Positions 27,601-36,049 of a stretch of DNA of 64,000 nt are shown one piece after another. The DNA lies in NCBI RefSeq assembly GCF_001404985.1, contig NZ_JRLF01000009.1:310001-374000 (forward strand). Direction: 5' to 3'. Source of the stretch: Flavobacterium aquidurense (GTDB taxonomy: Bacteria; Bacteroidota; Bacteroidia; Flavobacteriales; Flavobacteriaceae). Position 1 is the first letter of the stretch, and every line of letters starts with the position of its first letter. The notes below the pieces were generated by a model that saw nothing but the letters and a program-made list of their open reading frames with translations, was not told the DNA's origin and made no database searches. Position numbers and translations under genes: made by a program.

Positions 27601-29139
27601 TTACATTTTCATTAACCAGTTTTTCATAGAAACCTCGTTTTCAATAATATCTTTCAATTCAGAAATTTTCACACGATCTTGTTTCATTGAATCTCTATGA
27701 CGAATTGTTACTGTTTCGTCTTCGATTGTTTGATGGTCTACCGTGATACAAAACGGAGTTCCAAGAGCATCTTGTCTTCTGTAACGACGTCCTACTGCAT
27801 CTTTTTCGTCATAAGCTACGTTGAAATCCCATTTTAAATCTTCGATGATTTTTTTAGAAATTTCCGGCAATCCGTCTTTTTTAACTAATGGTAAAACAGC
27901 TGCTTTTGTTGGCGCTAAAACTGATGGTAATTTTAATACTGTTCTTGTTGATCCGTCTTCAAGAGTTTCTTCCTGCAATGATGTTGCAAAAACAGCCAGG
28001 AACATACGATCTAAACCTACTGAAGTTTCTACTACATACGGAACGTAGTTTTCATTTAGTTCAGCATCAAAATATTGTAATTTTCTACCTGAGAATTTTT
28101 CGTGTGCTTTTAAGTCAAAATCTGTACGAGAGTGAATTCCTTCTAATTCTTTGAAACCAAAAGGGAAATTAAACTCAATATCCGCAGCAGCGTTTGCATA
28201 ATGCGCTAACTTTTCGTGATCGTGAAAACGGTAATTTTCTTTTCCTAATCCTAAAGATAAATGCCAGTTTAAACGGGTTTCTTTCCAGTGGTGGTACCAT
28301 TTCATTTCTTCTCCCGGACGAACGAAAAACTGCATTTCCATTTGTTCAAATTCTCGCATACGGAAAATGAATTGTCTTGCAACGATTTCATTTCTGAACG
28401 CTTTACCGGTTTGTGCAATTCCAAACGGAACTTTCATACGACCAGATTTCTGAACATTTAAAAAGTTCACAAAAATACCCTGAGCCGTTTCCGGACGTAA
28501 ATATAAATCCATTGCAGAATCTGCAGAAGCACCTAATTTAGTCCCGAACATTAAGTTGAATTGCTTTACATCTGTCCAGTTTCTGGAACCGGTTTCAGGG
28601 TCAGCAATTTCTAATTCTTCAATTAATGCTTTTACATCCTGAAGATCTTCGCTCATACCTTTTGCAAGTCTTTCCAGAATTTCTCTTTCTTTTGCCAAAT
28701 ATTCAACAACACGGGCATTTGTAGTTACAAACTCCTCTTCGTTGAATGCATCTCCAAAACGAGCTTTCGCTTTTTCGATTTCTTTTTTAGCTTTTACATT
28801 TAGCTTTTCAGCATAATCTTCTACTAAAACGTCAGCTCTATATCTCTTTTTCGAATCTTTATTATCAATTAACGGATCATTGAAAGCATCAACGTGGCCT
28901 GAAGCTTTCCAAGTCGTTGGATGCATTAATATCGCAGCATCTAAGCCTACAATATTTTCATTCATCTGAACCATTGATTTCCACCAATATTCACGGATAT
29001 TCTTTTTTAACTCGACACCATTTTGTGCATAATCATACACTGCACTCAATCCATCGTATACTTCGCTTGACGGAAAAATAAATCCGTACTCTTTTGCGTG
29101 CGAAACCACATTCTTAAATATATCTTCTTGTTTTGCCAT
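27601..29139 (-). CDS. glyS: Glycyl-tRNA synthetase, eukaryote-like single-chain class II
   Basis: 512 aa. It charges tRNA-Gly with glycine in the cytoplasm. The single-chain dimeric type is recognised from motif 2 (FRNEIVARQFIFRMREFEQMEMQFFV), RPETAQGIFVNF, motif 3 (SVGLDRMFLAVFA), and a C-terminal anticodon-binding domain (APTKAAVLPLVKKDGLPEISKKIIEDLKWDFNVAYDEKDAVGRRYRRQDALGTPFCITVDHQT). The start MAKQEDIFKNVVSHAKEYGFIFPSSE is typical. A -7 box (TATTTTTG, minus strand, 29147-29154) ends only 7 bp before the ATG, so the mRNA may be leaderless or nearly so. Confidence 0.96.
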   Translation of the reverse strand: MAKQEDIFKNVVSHAKEYGFIFPSSEVYDGLSAVYDYAQNGVELKKNIREYWWKSMVQMNENIVGLDAAILMHPTTWKASGHVDAFNDPLIDNKDSKKRYRADVLVEDYAEKLNVKAKKEIEKAKARFGDAFNEEEFVTTNARVVEYLAKEREILERLAKGMSEDLQDVKALIEELEIADPETGSRNWTDVKQFNLMFGTKLGASADSAMDLYLRPETAQGIFVNFLNVQKSGRMKVPFGIAQTGKAFRNEIVARQFIFRMREFEQMEMQFFVRPGEEMKWYHHWKETRLNWHLSLGLGKENYRFHDHEKLAHYANAAADIEFNFPFGFKELEGIHSRTDFDLKAHEKFSGRKLQYFDAELNENYVPYVVETSVGLDRMFLAVFATSLQEETLEDGSTRTVLKLPSVLAPTKAAVLPLVKKDGLPEISKKIIEDLKWDFNVAYDEKDAVGRRYRRQDALGTPFCITVDHQTIEDETVTIRHRDSMKQDRVKISELKDIIENEVSMKNWLMKM

Positions 29140-29146
29140 AGTGATG

Positions 29147-29154
29147 CAAAAATA
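29147..29154 (-). promoter_or_regulatory. -7 element of glyS, very close to the start codon
   Basis: TATTTTTG on the minus strand, with 7 bp between it and the ATG. Confidence 0.4.
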
Positions 29155-29209
29155 TAAAAAGTCCGTTTAAAAAAAAGAAAAATAGTAAAGATTGAAGGAA
29201 TCATTTCGT

Positions 29210-29217
29210 TATTTTTG
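29210..29217 (+). promoter_or_regulatory. -7 element of the comF-like gene
   Basis: TATTTTTG on the plus strand, 20 bp before the GTG start at 29238. It is divergent from the glyS promoter. Confidence 0.4.
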
Positions 29218-29237
29218 TAACTAAATTCTTTCTATTT

Positions 29238-29921
29238 GTGTTTAATTATCTTATTAATCTGTTTTTCCCTAAGGTTTGTGCCGGTTGCAGCACTATTTTA
29301 CTTATCAGTGAATCTGTTTTATGTACCAATTGCCGACATGAAATGCCTTTGACTCAATATCATTTAGATCCAAAAAACGAAGCTGTAAAGAAATTTTATG
29401 GCAAAATTGTGATCGAACACGCTTCGGCATTATTATATTTTAATAAAAAAGGGATTGTTCAGGAACTCATTCACAATTTAAAATACAAAGGACATGAAGA
29501 AATTGGTACCGTTTTAGGAAATTGGTATGTTGAGGACTTAAAGGAATTAGTTTTAGAAACTCCTTTTGATATTGTAATTCCTGTTCCGCTGCATCCTAAA
29601 AAGTTTAAGGAACGAGGTTATAATCAGGTTACTACTTTTGGAGAAGCTTTAGCCAAAGGTTTAAACATTCCTTATAATGATGCTGTATTATATCGAAAGA
29701 AATACTCTAAAACACAATCAAAAAAAAATCTCTCGGGGAGATCTGATAGTATCGACGATATCTTTGACGCATTTGAAACAGAAGAAAATCACAACAAGCA
29801 TTTTTTAGTTGTCGATGATGTTTTAACAACCGGCGCAACTCTGGAAGCTTGTTCACGGGCTTTATTAAAAATTCCCGGCGCCAAAATTAGTATTGCCTGT
29901 ATGGCAATGGCAAATTCATAG
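29238..29921 (+). CDS. ComF family amidophosphoribosyltransferase-like protein
   Basis: 227 aa, GTG start. N-terminal zinc-ribbon-like cysteines (CAGC...CTNC) and a phosphoribosyltransferase fold with IVIPVPLHPKKFKERGYNQVTTFGEALAKGL and the PRPP loop HFLVVDDVLTTGATLEACSRAL. ComF proteins are linked to DNA uptake in naturally transformable bacteria, but in Bacteroidota the role is not established and the gene is near universal. Divergent from glyS, 98 bp apart. Shares a terminator with the convergent protease gene. Confidence 0.88.
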   Translation: MFNYLINLFFPKVCAGCSTILLISESVLCTNCRHEMPLTQYHLDPKNEAVKKFYGKIVIEHASALLYFNKKGIVQELIHNLKYKGHEEIGTVLGNWYVEDLKELVLETPFDIVIPVPLHPKKFKERGYNQVTTFGEALAKGLNIPYNDAVLYRKKYSKTQSKKNLSGRSDSIDDIFDAFETEENHNKHFLVVDDVLTTGATLEACSRALLKIPGAKISIACMAMANS

Positions 29922-29951
29922 CTTTTTAATTTCAATTTAAGTCTTAACGAA

Positions 29952-29997
29952 AAATTCCAAATTCCGAATATGATATATCATTCGGAATTTGGAATTT
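29952..29997. terminator. Bidirectional terminator between comF-like gene and protease
   Basis: 17-bp perfect stem AAATTCCAAATTCCGAA (29952-29968) / TTCGGAATTTGGAATTT (29981-29997). Confidence 0.88.
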
Positions 29998-30015
29998 AAG
30001 AAATTTATTTTTTTT

Positions 30016-32700
30016 CTAATTGATGATTATTTTCTTAACGATTCTGCGGTCACCATCTAAAATTGTGACAAAGTAAAATCCTGAAGACACATTTGATAAC
30101 TGAATATTTTGATTAAAGTGAAATGTTTTATCAAATGAATTCGAATAAATATTTTTTCCTAAAATATCGTATACTAAAATCTGAATTCGATTAATGGAAT
30201 CACTTTCAAACTGAATCGTAAAATTTCCTTTATTTGGATTTGGATATAAGGCAAAATCGATCTTATCAAGATTAGGCTCGCCTAAAGTAAAAGTTTGATT
30301 GCAAACATTTAATGATGCCGAATTGATCTTTCCGAAATTTCCTGCCACTGCATCACGAACTCTAAAAGTCCAGGTTCCTTTAGGATCTTCGCCATTAAAA
30401 ACACGCAACGCATCGACCGGAACAACGATTTGGCTTATTGTTTTAGAACAATCCAAAGCCGTTCCATCATCGTCATATTGCAATGACAAAGTAGACGATA
30501 TTGATCCGCAGCTTCTATTATACAAATTTACGATGGTTCCTTTTGGGCTCACAATCTGAAGTTCCAGATCAGAAAGTCTTGCATGTGTAACATTAACCAT
30601 AACATTTACATCAGAAACTGATCCTGTAGAAGCTGGTACATTTACAGTTCTGGTCGTATAAGTGTTTCCAAAAGAAATATCATACGCATTACCAAAACTA
30701 TAAGAATCACAAGTTGTTGCTGATGTATAACCTACTGCAAATGATTTGCTGTTTACGGCGTAATATATATTTGCTGTTGGCTCAACTAATACTCTGCAAT
30801 TTGTTGAAGCCTGAACACTTGTAGGGATCTGAATAACTTCAGAACCATCATTTGCTGTGTTTGAGGCTAAAATTATAGGAAATGTCAAACCTCCGTCTAT
30901 AGATAATTTGATGTTTACATTTGCAGAACCCTGCAAAGTATTGGTGTTATTCACGTTCCAGGTTACGGTTTGAAAAGACCCTAATTGCCAGCTAACATCA
31001 TTAGTGTTTTGAGAAGTAACTGTAAATGGCCCTGCATTAGCAACTACATTTACTGTCATAGCATCTGTATTTGTTTGCGCCATTGCCTCTGCCCCGTTAT
31101 CTCTTGCTGTTAATGTAAAATGTAATGTTCTTGCGACTGATGAAACAGATTCCCAGGTTGTTGTAAGTGTATTTTGAATTACAGTACTTAAAGCAGGCAT
31201 ATAGCGAACGGGAGAATTACCCGGAACTATAGATCTAAATAACGGTCCGTCTGGTTTTGTTGCATACGCAATACTATTAGAACCTGACGTAGTTGTTGCA
31301 CTGTCGTTTTGTTCCCAGGAATAAGTAACCGCAGCATTTGCAGGGTTTGAGCCTGTACCGGTTAAAACAAATGGTGTACTTATTGGAATCGTATAATCCA
31401 AGCCTGCGCTAATCGTTGGCGGATTATTTGTTATGGCCGTATTAACGGGACAGCTTTTAAAAACAAGATTATTTTGAATTTGTAATATGCTGGCATAAGC
31501 AAAATAAGCATCAGAATTATCCTGAACATCATAATCTGTAATTCCGGCATACCCCATTATTGTAGAACCACTCCCAGGCTCAACGCTTGTTCCGGTTCCT
31601 TCAATAGAATATGAAAAAGTATGAGTCGCCCCTAATTGATGTCCCATTTCATGCGCTACAAAATCAATGTCGAAGGTATCTCCTTGTGGTTTTCCGTCTG
31701 AAGGTGATGTATATCCACTTCCTTTTGCAGTAATATTTGATGATGTTGGACTACTGCAAACACATCCTATGCAACCGGCGTTACCTCCGCCTCCGGAAGC
31801 TCCAAACAAGTGACCAATATCATAATTGGCCTCACCTATCACACTGGTTATATTATTTTGTGTTTCTACATTCCAAACCTGAATGTCTGATCTGTCCTGA
31901 TAATCAGCTGTTCCTGCATTTGCATTAGAATAAGGATCAGTTGCAGCATTTGTATATATTATATCTTCTGTATTGGTAATCAAAACTAATTTTACTGCCA
32001 GATCTCTGTTAAAAAGTCCGTTTACTCTAGTCAAAGTAGCATTCATTCCTGCCAATGCCCCTTCTTTTGTACCACCAAAAAAAGCAGCATATTCTCCCGT
32101 ACAAGACAGCGCTAACCGCATGGTTTTGAAAACTTTATTATTTGCAGTCGTTTTTGAGGTTGACGGTGTATTTTTATCAGAAACTAATTCTGCCGTTTTA
32201 CAACTTAATCGCTTTGAACTATCATCATTTTTAGCATATAATACATATTGTGATTGATTATCAGAGTCTTGTTCTATATATTCTGACGGTTTATCTGCAC
32301 GAAGTACCATTGTTTGTAATCCTATTGGAGCTACACTAAAATTAATTCTGGCCGTTTTATCGTCTAGTCCAATTCCTTCATAAGATCTGATTTCAGGATA
32401 TTTTGCCTGTAATTCAGGTTCAAAATTAGAGGATTCCCAAACTTTAAATCTTTCTAAAATACCGTTTGAATTTGGAATCGTAATTTCTGAAGTATTATTC
32501 TTTGACGATTTCCCGGTTGATCCTGAAAGTTTTGACTTTAAGGAATTTGTATTTAACTTATAATAAAGTCTTTCTGAACCGGATGCAGTTATTCTTTTAC
32601 TTACAGAACTGGAACTCACTTTTTGCCACAAGTCATCACCCTGAGCGTGAATAGCGGTACAACAAAGGATAAAAAACAAAAAAAGTAGATTTTTTTTCAT
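30016..32700 (-). CDS. Secreted reprolysin-like zinc metalloprotease with T9SS sorting domain
   Basis: 894 aa. Signal peptide MKKNLLFLFFILCCTAIHAQ. An N-terminal propeptide-like region (to about 190) precedes an M12B/reprolysin-like catalytic domain with zinc motif HEMGHQLGATH (H350, E351, H354, H360) and a downstream Met-turn-like IMGYA. Next come Ig-like domains (about 430-650), a P/Homo-B domain (about 665-800: SYSFGNAYDISFGNTYTTRTVNVPAS...GTWTFRVRDAVAGNFGKINSASL), and a type A T9SS sorting domain (YPNPNKGNFTIQFE...GFYFVTILDGDRRIVKKIIIN). It should be secreted across the outer membrane as a degradative protease. The substrate is not evident. Confidence 0.92.
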   Translation of the reverse strand: MKKNLLFLFFILCCTAIHAQGDDLWQKVSSSSVSKRITASGSERLYYKLNTNSLKSKLSGSTGKSSKNNTSEITIPNSNGILERFKVWESSNFEPELQAKYPEIRSYEGIGLDDKTARINFSVAPIGLQTMVLRADKPSEYIEQDSDNQSQYVLYAKNDDSSKRLSCKTAELVSDKNTPSTSKTTANNKVFKTMRLALSCTGEYAAFFGGTKEGALAGMNATLTRVNGLFNRDLAVKLVLITNTEDIIYTNAATDPYSNANAGTADYQDRSDIQVWNVETQNNITSVIGEANYDIGHLFGASGGGGNAGCIGCVCSSPTSSNITAKGSGYTSPSDGKPQGDTFDIDFVAHEMGHQLGATHTFSYSIEGTGTSVEPGSGSTIMGYAGITDYDVQDNSDAYFAYASILQIQNNLVFKSCPVNTAITNNPPTISAGLDYTIPISTPFVLTGTGSNPANAAVTYSWEQNDSATTTSGSNSIAYATKPDGPLFRSIVPGNSPVRYMPALSTVIQNTLTTTWESVSSVARTLHFTLTARDNGAEAMAQTNTDAMTVNVVANAGPFTVTSQNTNDVSWQLGSFQTVTWNVNNTNTLQGSANVNIKLSIDGGLTFPIILASNTANDGSEVIQIPTSVQASTNCRVLVEPTANIYYAVNSKSFAVGYTSATTCDSYSFGNAYDISFGNTYTTRTVNVPASTGSVSDVNVMVNVTHARLSDLELQIVSPKGTIVNLYNRSCGSISSTLSLQYDDDGTALDCSKTISQIVVPVDALRVFNGEDPKGTWTFRVRDAVAGNFGKINSASLNVCNQTFTLGEPNLDKIDFALYPNPNKGNFTIQFESDSINRIQILVYDILGKNIYSNSFDKTFHFNQNIQLSNVSSGFYFVTILDGDRRIVKKIIIN

Positions 32701-32867
32701 ACTCGAATTGGAATTGAATAATCAAAATTAAGTGAATTAAATTAAATTCTTACATATATACGACAATTAATGCTTTTTTGTCGACGAGTGGATTCATTTT
32801 TATAAAAAGAAACACGATCTGATTAAAAAATCAATTGGGCTTAGCATTAAATTTAAAATAGATAGTA

Positions 32868-32875
32868 TAAATTTG
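32868..32875 (+). promoter_or_regulatory. -7 element of ribF, which sets its start
   Basis: TAAATTTG matches TAnnTTTG. Transcription should begin a few bases downstream, so the in-frame TTG at 32873 cannot be the start and the TTG at 32897 is favoured. Confidence 0.5.
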
Positions 32876-32896
32876 CACCATCTTAAATTATTTGTT

Positions 32897-33826
32897 TTGA
32901 AGCTCTTTCATTCTATAAGCGATTTTCAGTCAACCAAGAAAACGATTTTAACTCTTGGTACCTTTGACGGCGTACATATTGGTCACAAAAAAATTCTGGA
33001 GCGAATTACTCAAAACACAGAAAACGGAAAATATGAAAGTTTAGTACTTACTTTTTTCCCGCATCCAAGAATGGTTTTACAGGAAAAATCAGAAATAAAA
33101 CTTTTGAATACCATTTCTGAAAAAACAAAACTTCTGGAAGCAACCGGAATTGAAAATCTTGTTATTCATCCGTTTAACGAAAGTTTCTCAAGATTAACTG
33201 CTGAAGAATTTGTGCATTCGATATTAGTGGACCAATTTCATATTCAAAAAATAATTATTGGTCACGATCACCGTTTTGGAAGAAACAGAACTGCCAATAT
33301 TGATGATTTAATTGCTTTTGGAGCAGAATATGGTTTTGAAGTCGAGCAAATTTCGGCTCAGGAAATTCAGGATGTATCTGTAAGTTCTACCAAAATCAGA
33401 AAAGCTCTGAATGATGGCAATATGGCTTTAGCCAATGAATATTTGGGTTATGCTTATTTTTTATCAGGCGAAGTTGTAAAAGGAAAACAATTAGGCCGAA
33501 CAATTGGTTTTCCTACGGCGAATATCAAAATTGAAGAAGAGTATAAGTTAATTCCAAAAACTGGCGTTTATGTAGTTAAAGCTTTAATAGACGAAAAAGA
33601 AGTTTTTGGGATGATGAATATTGGTTTTAATCCAACTGTAAATGGACAAAACCAAACTATCGAAGTAAACTTATTTGACTTTGATGCTGATATTTATGGT
33701 CAGAAAATTGAAGTTTCGTTATTACAATATCTTCGCGGGGAACAAAAATTTGGATCATTAGATTTGCTTAAAGCACAATTAAACCAGGACAAAGAAGATG
33801 CTTTGGCTTTTGTGAACAGCCTTTAA
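32897..33826 (+). CDS. ribF: Bifunctional riboflavin kinase/FAD synthetase
   Basis: 309 aa from a TTG start at 32897 (M-KLFHSISDFQSTKKTILTLGTFDGVHIGHKKIL). N-terminal FAD-synthetase nucleotidyltransferase domain (GTFDGVHIGH; FPHPRMVL; IIGHDHRFGRNR; SSTKIRKAL) and C-terminal riboflavin kinase domain (GRTIGFPTANI...TGVYVV...MMNIGFNPTV). It makes FMN and FAD from riboflavin. The start is chosen from a -7 element at 32868-32875 and from the usual N-terminus of the family. The upstream TTG at 32873 lies inside the promoter. Divergent from the protease gene. Confidence 0.95.
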   Translation: MKLFHSISDFQSTKKTILTLGTFDGVHIGHKKILERITQNTENGKYESLVLTFFPHPRMVLQEKSEIKLLNTISEKTKLLEATGIENLVIHPFNESFSRLTAEEFVHSILVDQFHIQKIIIGHDHRFGRNRTANIDDLIAFGAEYGFEVEQISAQEIQDVSVSSTKIRKALNDGNMALANEYLGYAYFLSGEVVKGKQLGRTIGFPTANIKIEEEYKLIPKTGVYVVKALIDEKEVFGMMNIGFNPTVNGQNQTIEVNLFDFDADIYGQKIEVSLLQYLRGEQKFGSLDLLKAQLNQDKEDALAFVNSL

Positions 33827-33880
33827 AATTTGTTTTTAGTTTTTAGCAAAACATATTTTAAATATTGTTTATGAAATGTG

Positions 33881-33896
33881 TAGTCCCTACGGGACA
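33881..33896. repeat. GTCCCTACGGGAC palindromic element, copy 1
   Basis: TAGTCCCTACGGGACA. Its near-exact reverse complement is at 34048-34063. Confidence 0.75.
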
Positions 33897-33935
33897 AAAT
33901 ATCACGTTCGTCACTTTTTTTTCTACCAAGATATA

Positions 33936-33948
33936 ATCTCTACGAGAT
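33936..33948. repeat. Related palindrome ATCTCTACGAGAT
   Basis: 5-bp arms around TAC, same plan as the GTCCCTACGGGAC elements (arm, TAC, arm), but with a different arm sequence. Confidence 0.55.
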
Positions 33949-34047
33949 ATTTTTTTTAGAAATTACATTTGATAACATAAAAAATGCAAGAAAACATACT
34001 ACGCTAGGAGTTAAATATTGGTAACAAACCATATCCGCCTAAACAAA

Positions 34048-34063
34048 TGTCCCGTAGGGGCTA
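34048..34063. repeat. GTCCCTACGGGAC palindromic element, copy 2 (inverted)
   Basis: TGTCCCGTAGGGGCTA differs at one base from the reverse complement of copy 1 and lies about 150 bp from it, forming an inverted pair. Confidence 0.75.
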
Positions 34064-34096
34064 AACTTCTGTGGTAATATATTTTTTTAATTTTCT

Positions 34097-34152
34097 ATTC
34101 TTTACTCTTTACTCTTTCCTCTTTACTCTTTCCTCTTTTTTCTTTATTCTTT
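34097..34152 (+). repeat. Eight tandem heptamers NNTCTTT
   Basis: Units in order: ATTCTTT, ACTCTTT, ACTCTTT, CCTCTTT, ACTCTTT, CCTCTTT, TTTCTTT, ATTCTTT. Pure pyrimidine apart from the leading A of some units. Ends about 120 bp before the next gene. Confidence 0.9.
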
Positions 34153-34274
34153 AATTAAAACTACTCAGCATACTTTTCACCATTTTTAAATCATCGTAGT
34201 TATTTTTTTAGTAAATTTGATATAGAACTCTGTTTATCAAATATTTACTATTAACTTCTTTAAAAATAACCACT

Positions 34275-34712
34275 ATGAAATTACCTAAAGAAATAACCAA
34301 CGGTTTTTTGATATTCCTAGGAATAGGAATTTATTTTTTATTGATGAACGTATTGGGTTTAGCCCATTTATTCTATTTGCGTGTTCTTAATGTATTCTTT
34401 ATATTTTACGGCGTAAACAGGACAATGAAAATGAATCTTCATGAAGGAGAAACCAATTTTGTATCGAATGCTGTTTCTGCAATGGCAACTTCTGTAGTTG
34501 GTGTAGCTTTAAGTGTTTTTGGATTATTGGTTTACAGCTATGCAAGAGGCGGTGATGCTTATGTAAAAACATTATCTGAAACTTTTATGTTTGGAGGAAA
34601 TCCATCAGTACCAACGTATTGTATTTGCTTACTTTTTGAAGGACTTGCCTCTTCGGTAATTGTTACTTTAATGATGATGCTGTATTGGAATAACAAATAC
34701 ATAGCCGATTAA
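34275..34712 (+). CDS. Small integral membrane protein of unknown function
   Basis: 145 aa with about four membrane helices: roughly 10-30 (FLIFLGIGIYFLLMNVLGLA), 33-48 (LRVLNVFFIFYGV), 68-92 (AMATSVVGVALSVFGLLVYSY) and 117-138 (CICLLFEGLASSVIVTLMMMLYW). A short basic/acidic loop (NRTMKMNLHEGETNF) joins helices 2 and 3. I do not recognise a family. Followed by its own terminator. No partner gene is evident: ribF is upstream and bioB has its own promoter. Confidence 0.7.
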   Translation: MKLPKEITNGFLIFLGIGIYFLLMNVLGLAHLFYLRVLNVFFIFYGVNRTMKMNLHEGETNFVSNAVSAMATSVVGVALSVFGLLVYSYARGGDAYVKTLSETFMFGGNPSVPTYCICLLFEGLASSVIVTLMMMLYWNNKYIAD

Positions 34713-34735
34713 TATTTAAAATCATAAACTCTTTG

Positions 34736-34783
34736 AAACTCTAAAATCATATGAAATAAATTCTATGTTTTTAGAGTTTTTTA
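34736..34783 (+). terminator. Terminator after the membrane-protein gene
   Basis: 11-bp stem AAACTCTAAAA (34736-34746) / TTTTAGAGTTT (34769-34779), then a T-run. Confidence 0.8.
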
Positions 34784-34825
34784 TTTTTAGGAAAACCGCC
34801 TCAAATTCATTTGCATAATTCTGCA

Positions 34826-34856
34826 TTTGGTGATTACAACTATTTAACTACTTTTG
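34826..34856 (+). promoter_or_regulatory. bioB promoter (consensus Bacteroidota type)
   Basis: TTTG (34826-34829), 19-bp spacer, TACTTTTG (34849-34856): a full match to the TTTG-N19-TAnnTTTG consensus. It lies inside the open frame upstream of bioB, so the true start is the ATG at 34880, 23 bp downstream. Confidence 0.75.
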
Positions 34857-34879
34857 AAGCATCAAAAAACAATTTTTCC

Positions 34880-35968
34880 ATGAGCATTACAAAACACAAC
34901 TGGACCAAAGACGAAATAATCGCTATATATAATAAACCGATGATGGACTTGCTGTATGAAGCAGCAACAATACACAGACAAAAACACGATCCTAATGTAG
35001 TTCAGGTTTCTACATTACTCTCTATTAAAACTGGAGGCTGTCCGGAAGATTGCGGTTATTGCCCTCAGGCTGCCCGTTATAATACTGGGGTTGAAGGCAA
35101 TGATTTAATGAGTGTAAGTCAGGTAAAAGCTCAGGCTTTGCGGGCAAAATCCAGCGGATCATCCCGCGTTTGCATGGGAGCAGCCTGGAGAAATGTAAAA
35201 GATGGTGAAGAATTTGATCAGGTTTTAGAAATGGTTCGTACTATTAATAAACTGGATATGGAGGTTTGCTGTACTTTGGGTATGATTACCGAAAATCAGG
35301 CGCAGCGTTTGGCCGAAGCCGGTTTATATGCCTACAATCATAATTTAGATACATCTGAGGAATATTATAAAGATGTTATTTCGACCCGTGGTTTTGAAGA
35401 TCGTTTGCAAACAATAGAAAATGTTCGTAAAACGAATGTTACGGTTTGCAGCGGAGGAATTATTGGAATGGGGGAAAGCATCGAAGACAGAGCAGGAATG
35501 CTTGTAGCGCTTTCGACTTTAAATCCACAACCGGAATCTGTGCCAATTAATGCTTTGGTCGCTGTTGAGGGAACGCCAATGGAGGAAGAAAAACCAGTTG
35601 AAATTTGGGAAATGATCCGTATGGTTGCTACCACAAGAATTATAATGCCGGATACGCAAGTACGTTTATCAGCGGGACGAACAAATATGAGCCGTGAAGG
35701 ACAAGCTATGTGCTTTTTTGCTGGGGCAAATTCAATCTTTGCCGGAGATAAATTACTTACAACACCAAATCCTGATGTACAGGAAGACATGAAAATGTTT
35801 GACTTATTAGGATTGATCCCGCAAAAACCATTTGTTAAAGTTTCTCAGCCACAAACTGTTGAAGCGGCAGATTCTCAATTTACTTCGTTAGGAGAAAAAC
35901 CTAAATGGTCAAGGCCGGGACATACGATAGAAAAAAATCTAGAGGCATCGATTAAATCAAAAATTTAA
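34880..35968 (+). CDS. bioB: Biotin synthase
   Basis: 362 aa from ATG 34880 (MSITKHNWTKDEIIAIYNKPMMDLL). Radical-SAM enzyme that inserts sulfur into dethiobiotin to make biotin. Radical-SAM cysteines are C54-x3-C58-x2-C61 (GGCPEDCGYCPQ). The conserved segments SSRVCMGAAW, EVCCTLGM, YNHNLDTS, TVCSGGIIGMGE and RLSAGRTNMS carry the auxiliary [2Fe-2S] ligands. The frame continues upstream to 34811 but contains the promoter. It stands alone here, about 19 kb from the other biotin genes of the window. Confidence 0.97.
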   Translation: MSITKHNWTKDEIIAIYNKPMMDLLYEAATIHRQKHDPNVVQVSTLLSIKTGGCPEDCGYCPQAARYNTGVEGNDLMSVSQVKAQALRAKSSGSSRVCMGAAWRNVKDGEEFDQVLEMVRTINKLDMEVCCTLGMITENQAQRLAEAGLYAYNHNLDTSEEYYKDVISTRGFEDRLQTIENVRKTNVTVCSGGIIGMGESIEDRAGMLVALSTLNPQPESVPINALVAVEGTPMEEEKPVEIWEMIRMVATTRIIMPDTQVRLSAGRTNMSREGQAMCFFAGANSIFAGDKLLTTPNPDVQEDMKMFDLLGLIPQKPFVKVSQPQTVEAADSQFTSLGEKPKWSRPGHTIEKNLEASIKSKI

Positions 35969-36002
35969 TTCATAGAGTTAATAAATATCAATAAATATTT
36001 TT

Positions 36003-36040
36003 AAATTGCTTATGACCAGAGTTATAAGCAATTTTTTTTT
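36003..36040 (+). terminator. bioB terminator
   Basis: 11-bp stem AAATTGCTTAT / ATAAGCAATTT followed by a T-run, just before the next gene. Confidence 0.88.
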
Positions 36041-36049
36041 ATTATAAAT

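Larger units (their letters stand above)
33827..34274. other. 448-bp intergenic region with palindromic repeats and a heptamer array
   Basis: No gene seen. It contains an inverted pair of GTCCCTACGGGAC-type elements, a related ATCTCTACGAGAT palindrome and an eight-unit heptamer repeat, each listed separately. It separates ribF from the membrane-protein gene at 34275. Confidence 0.8.

Noticed and set aside
31973..32257. 94-aa plus-strand open frame
   Set aside because: Shadow of the protease gene; no start context or recognisable domain.
34811..34879. Longer bioB start (TTG at 34811)
   Set aside because: The consensus promoter at 34826-34856 lies within it; the family N-terminus starts at 34880.
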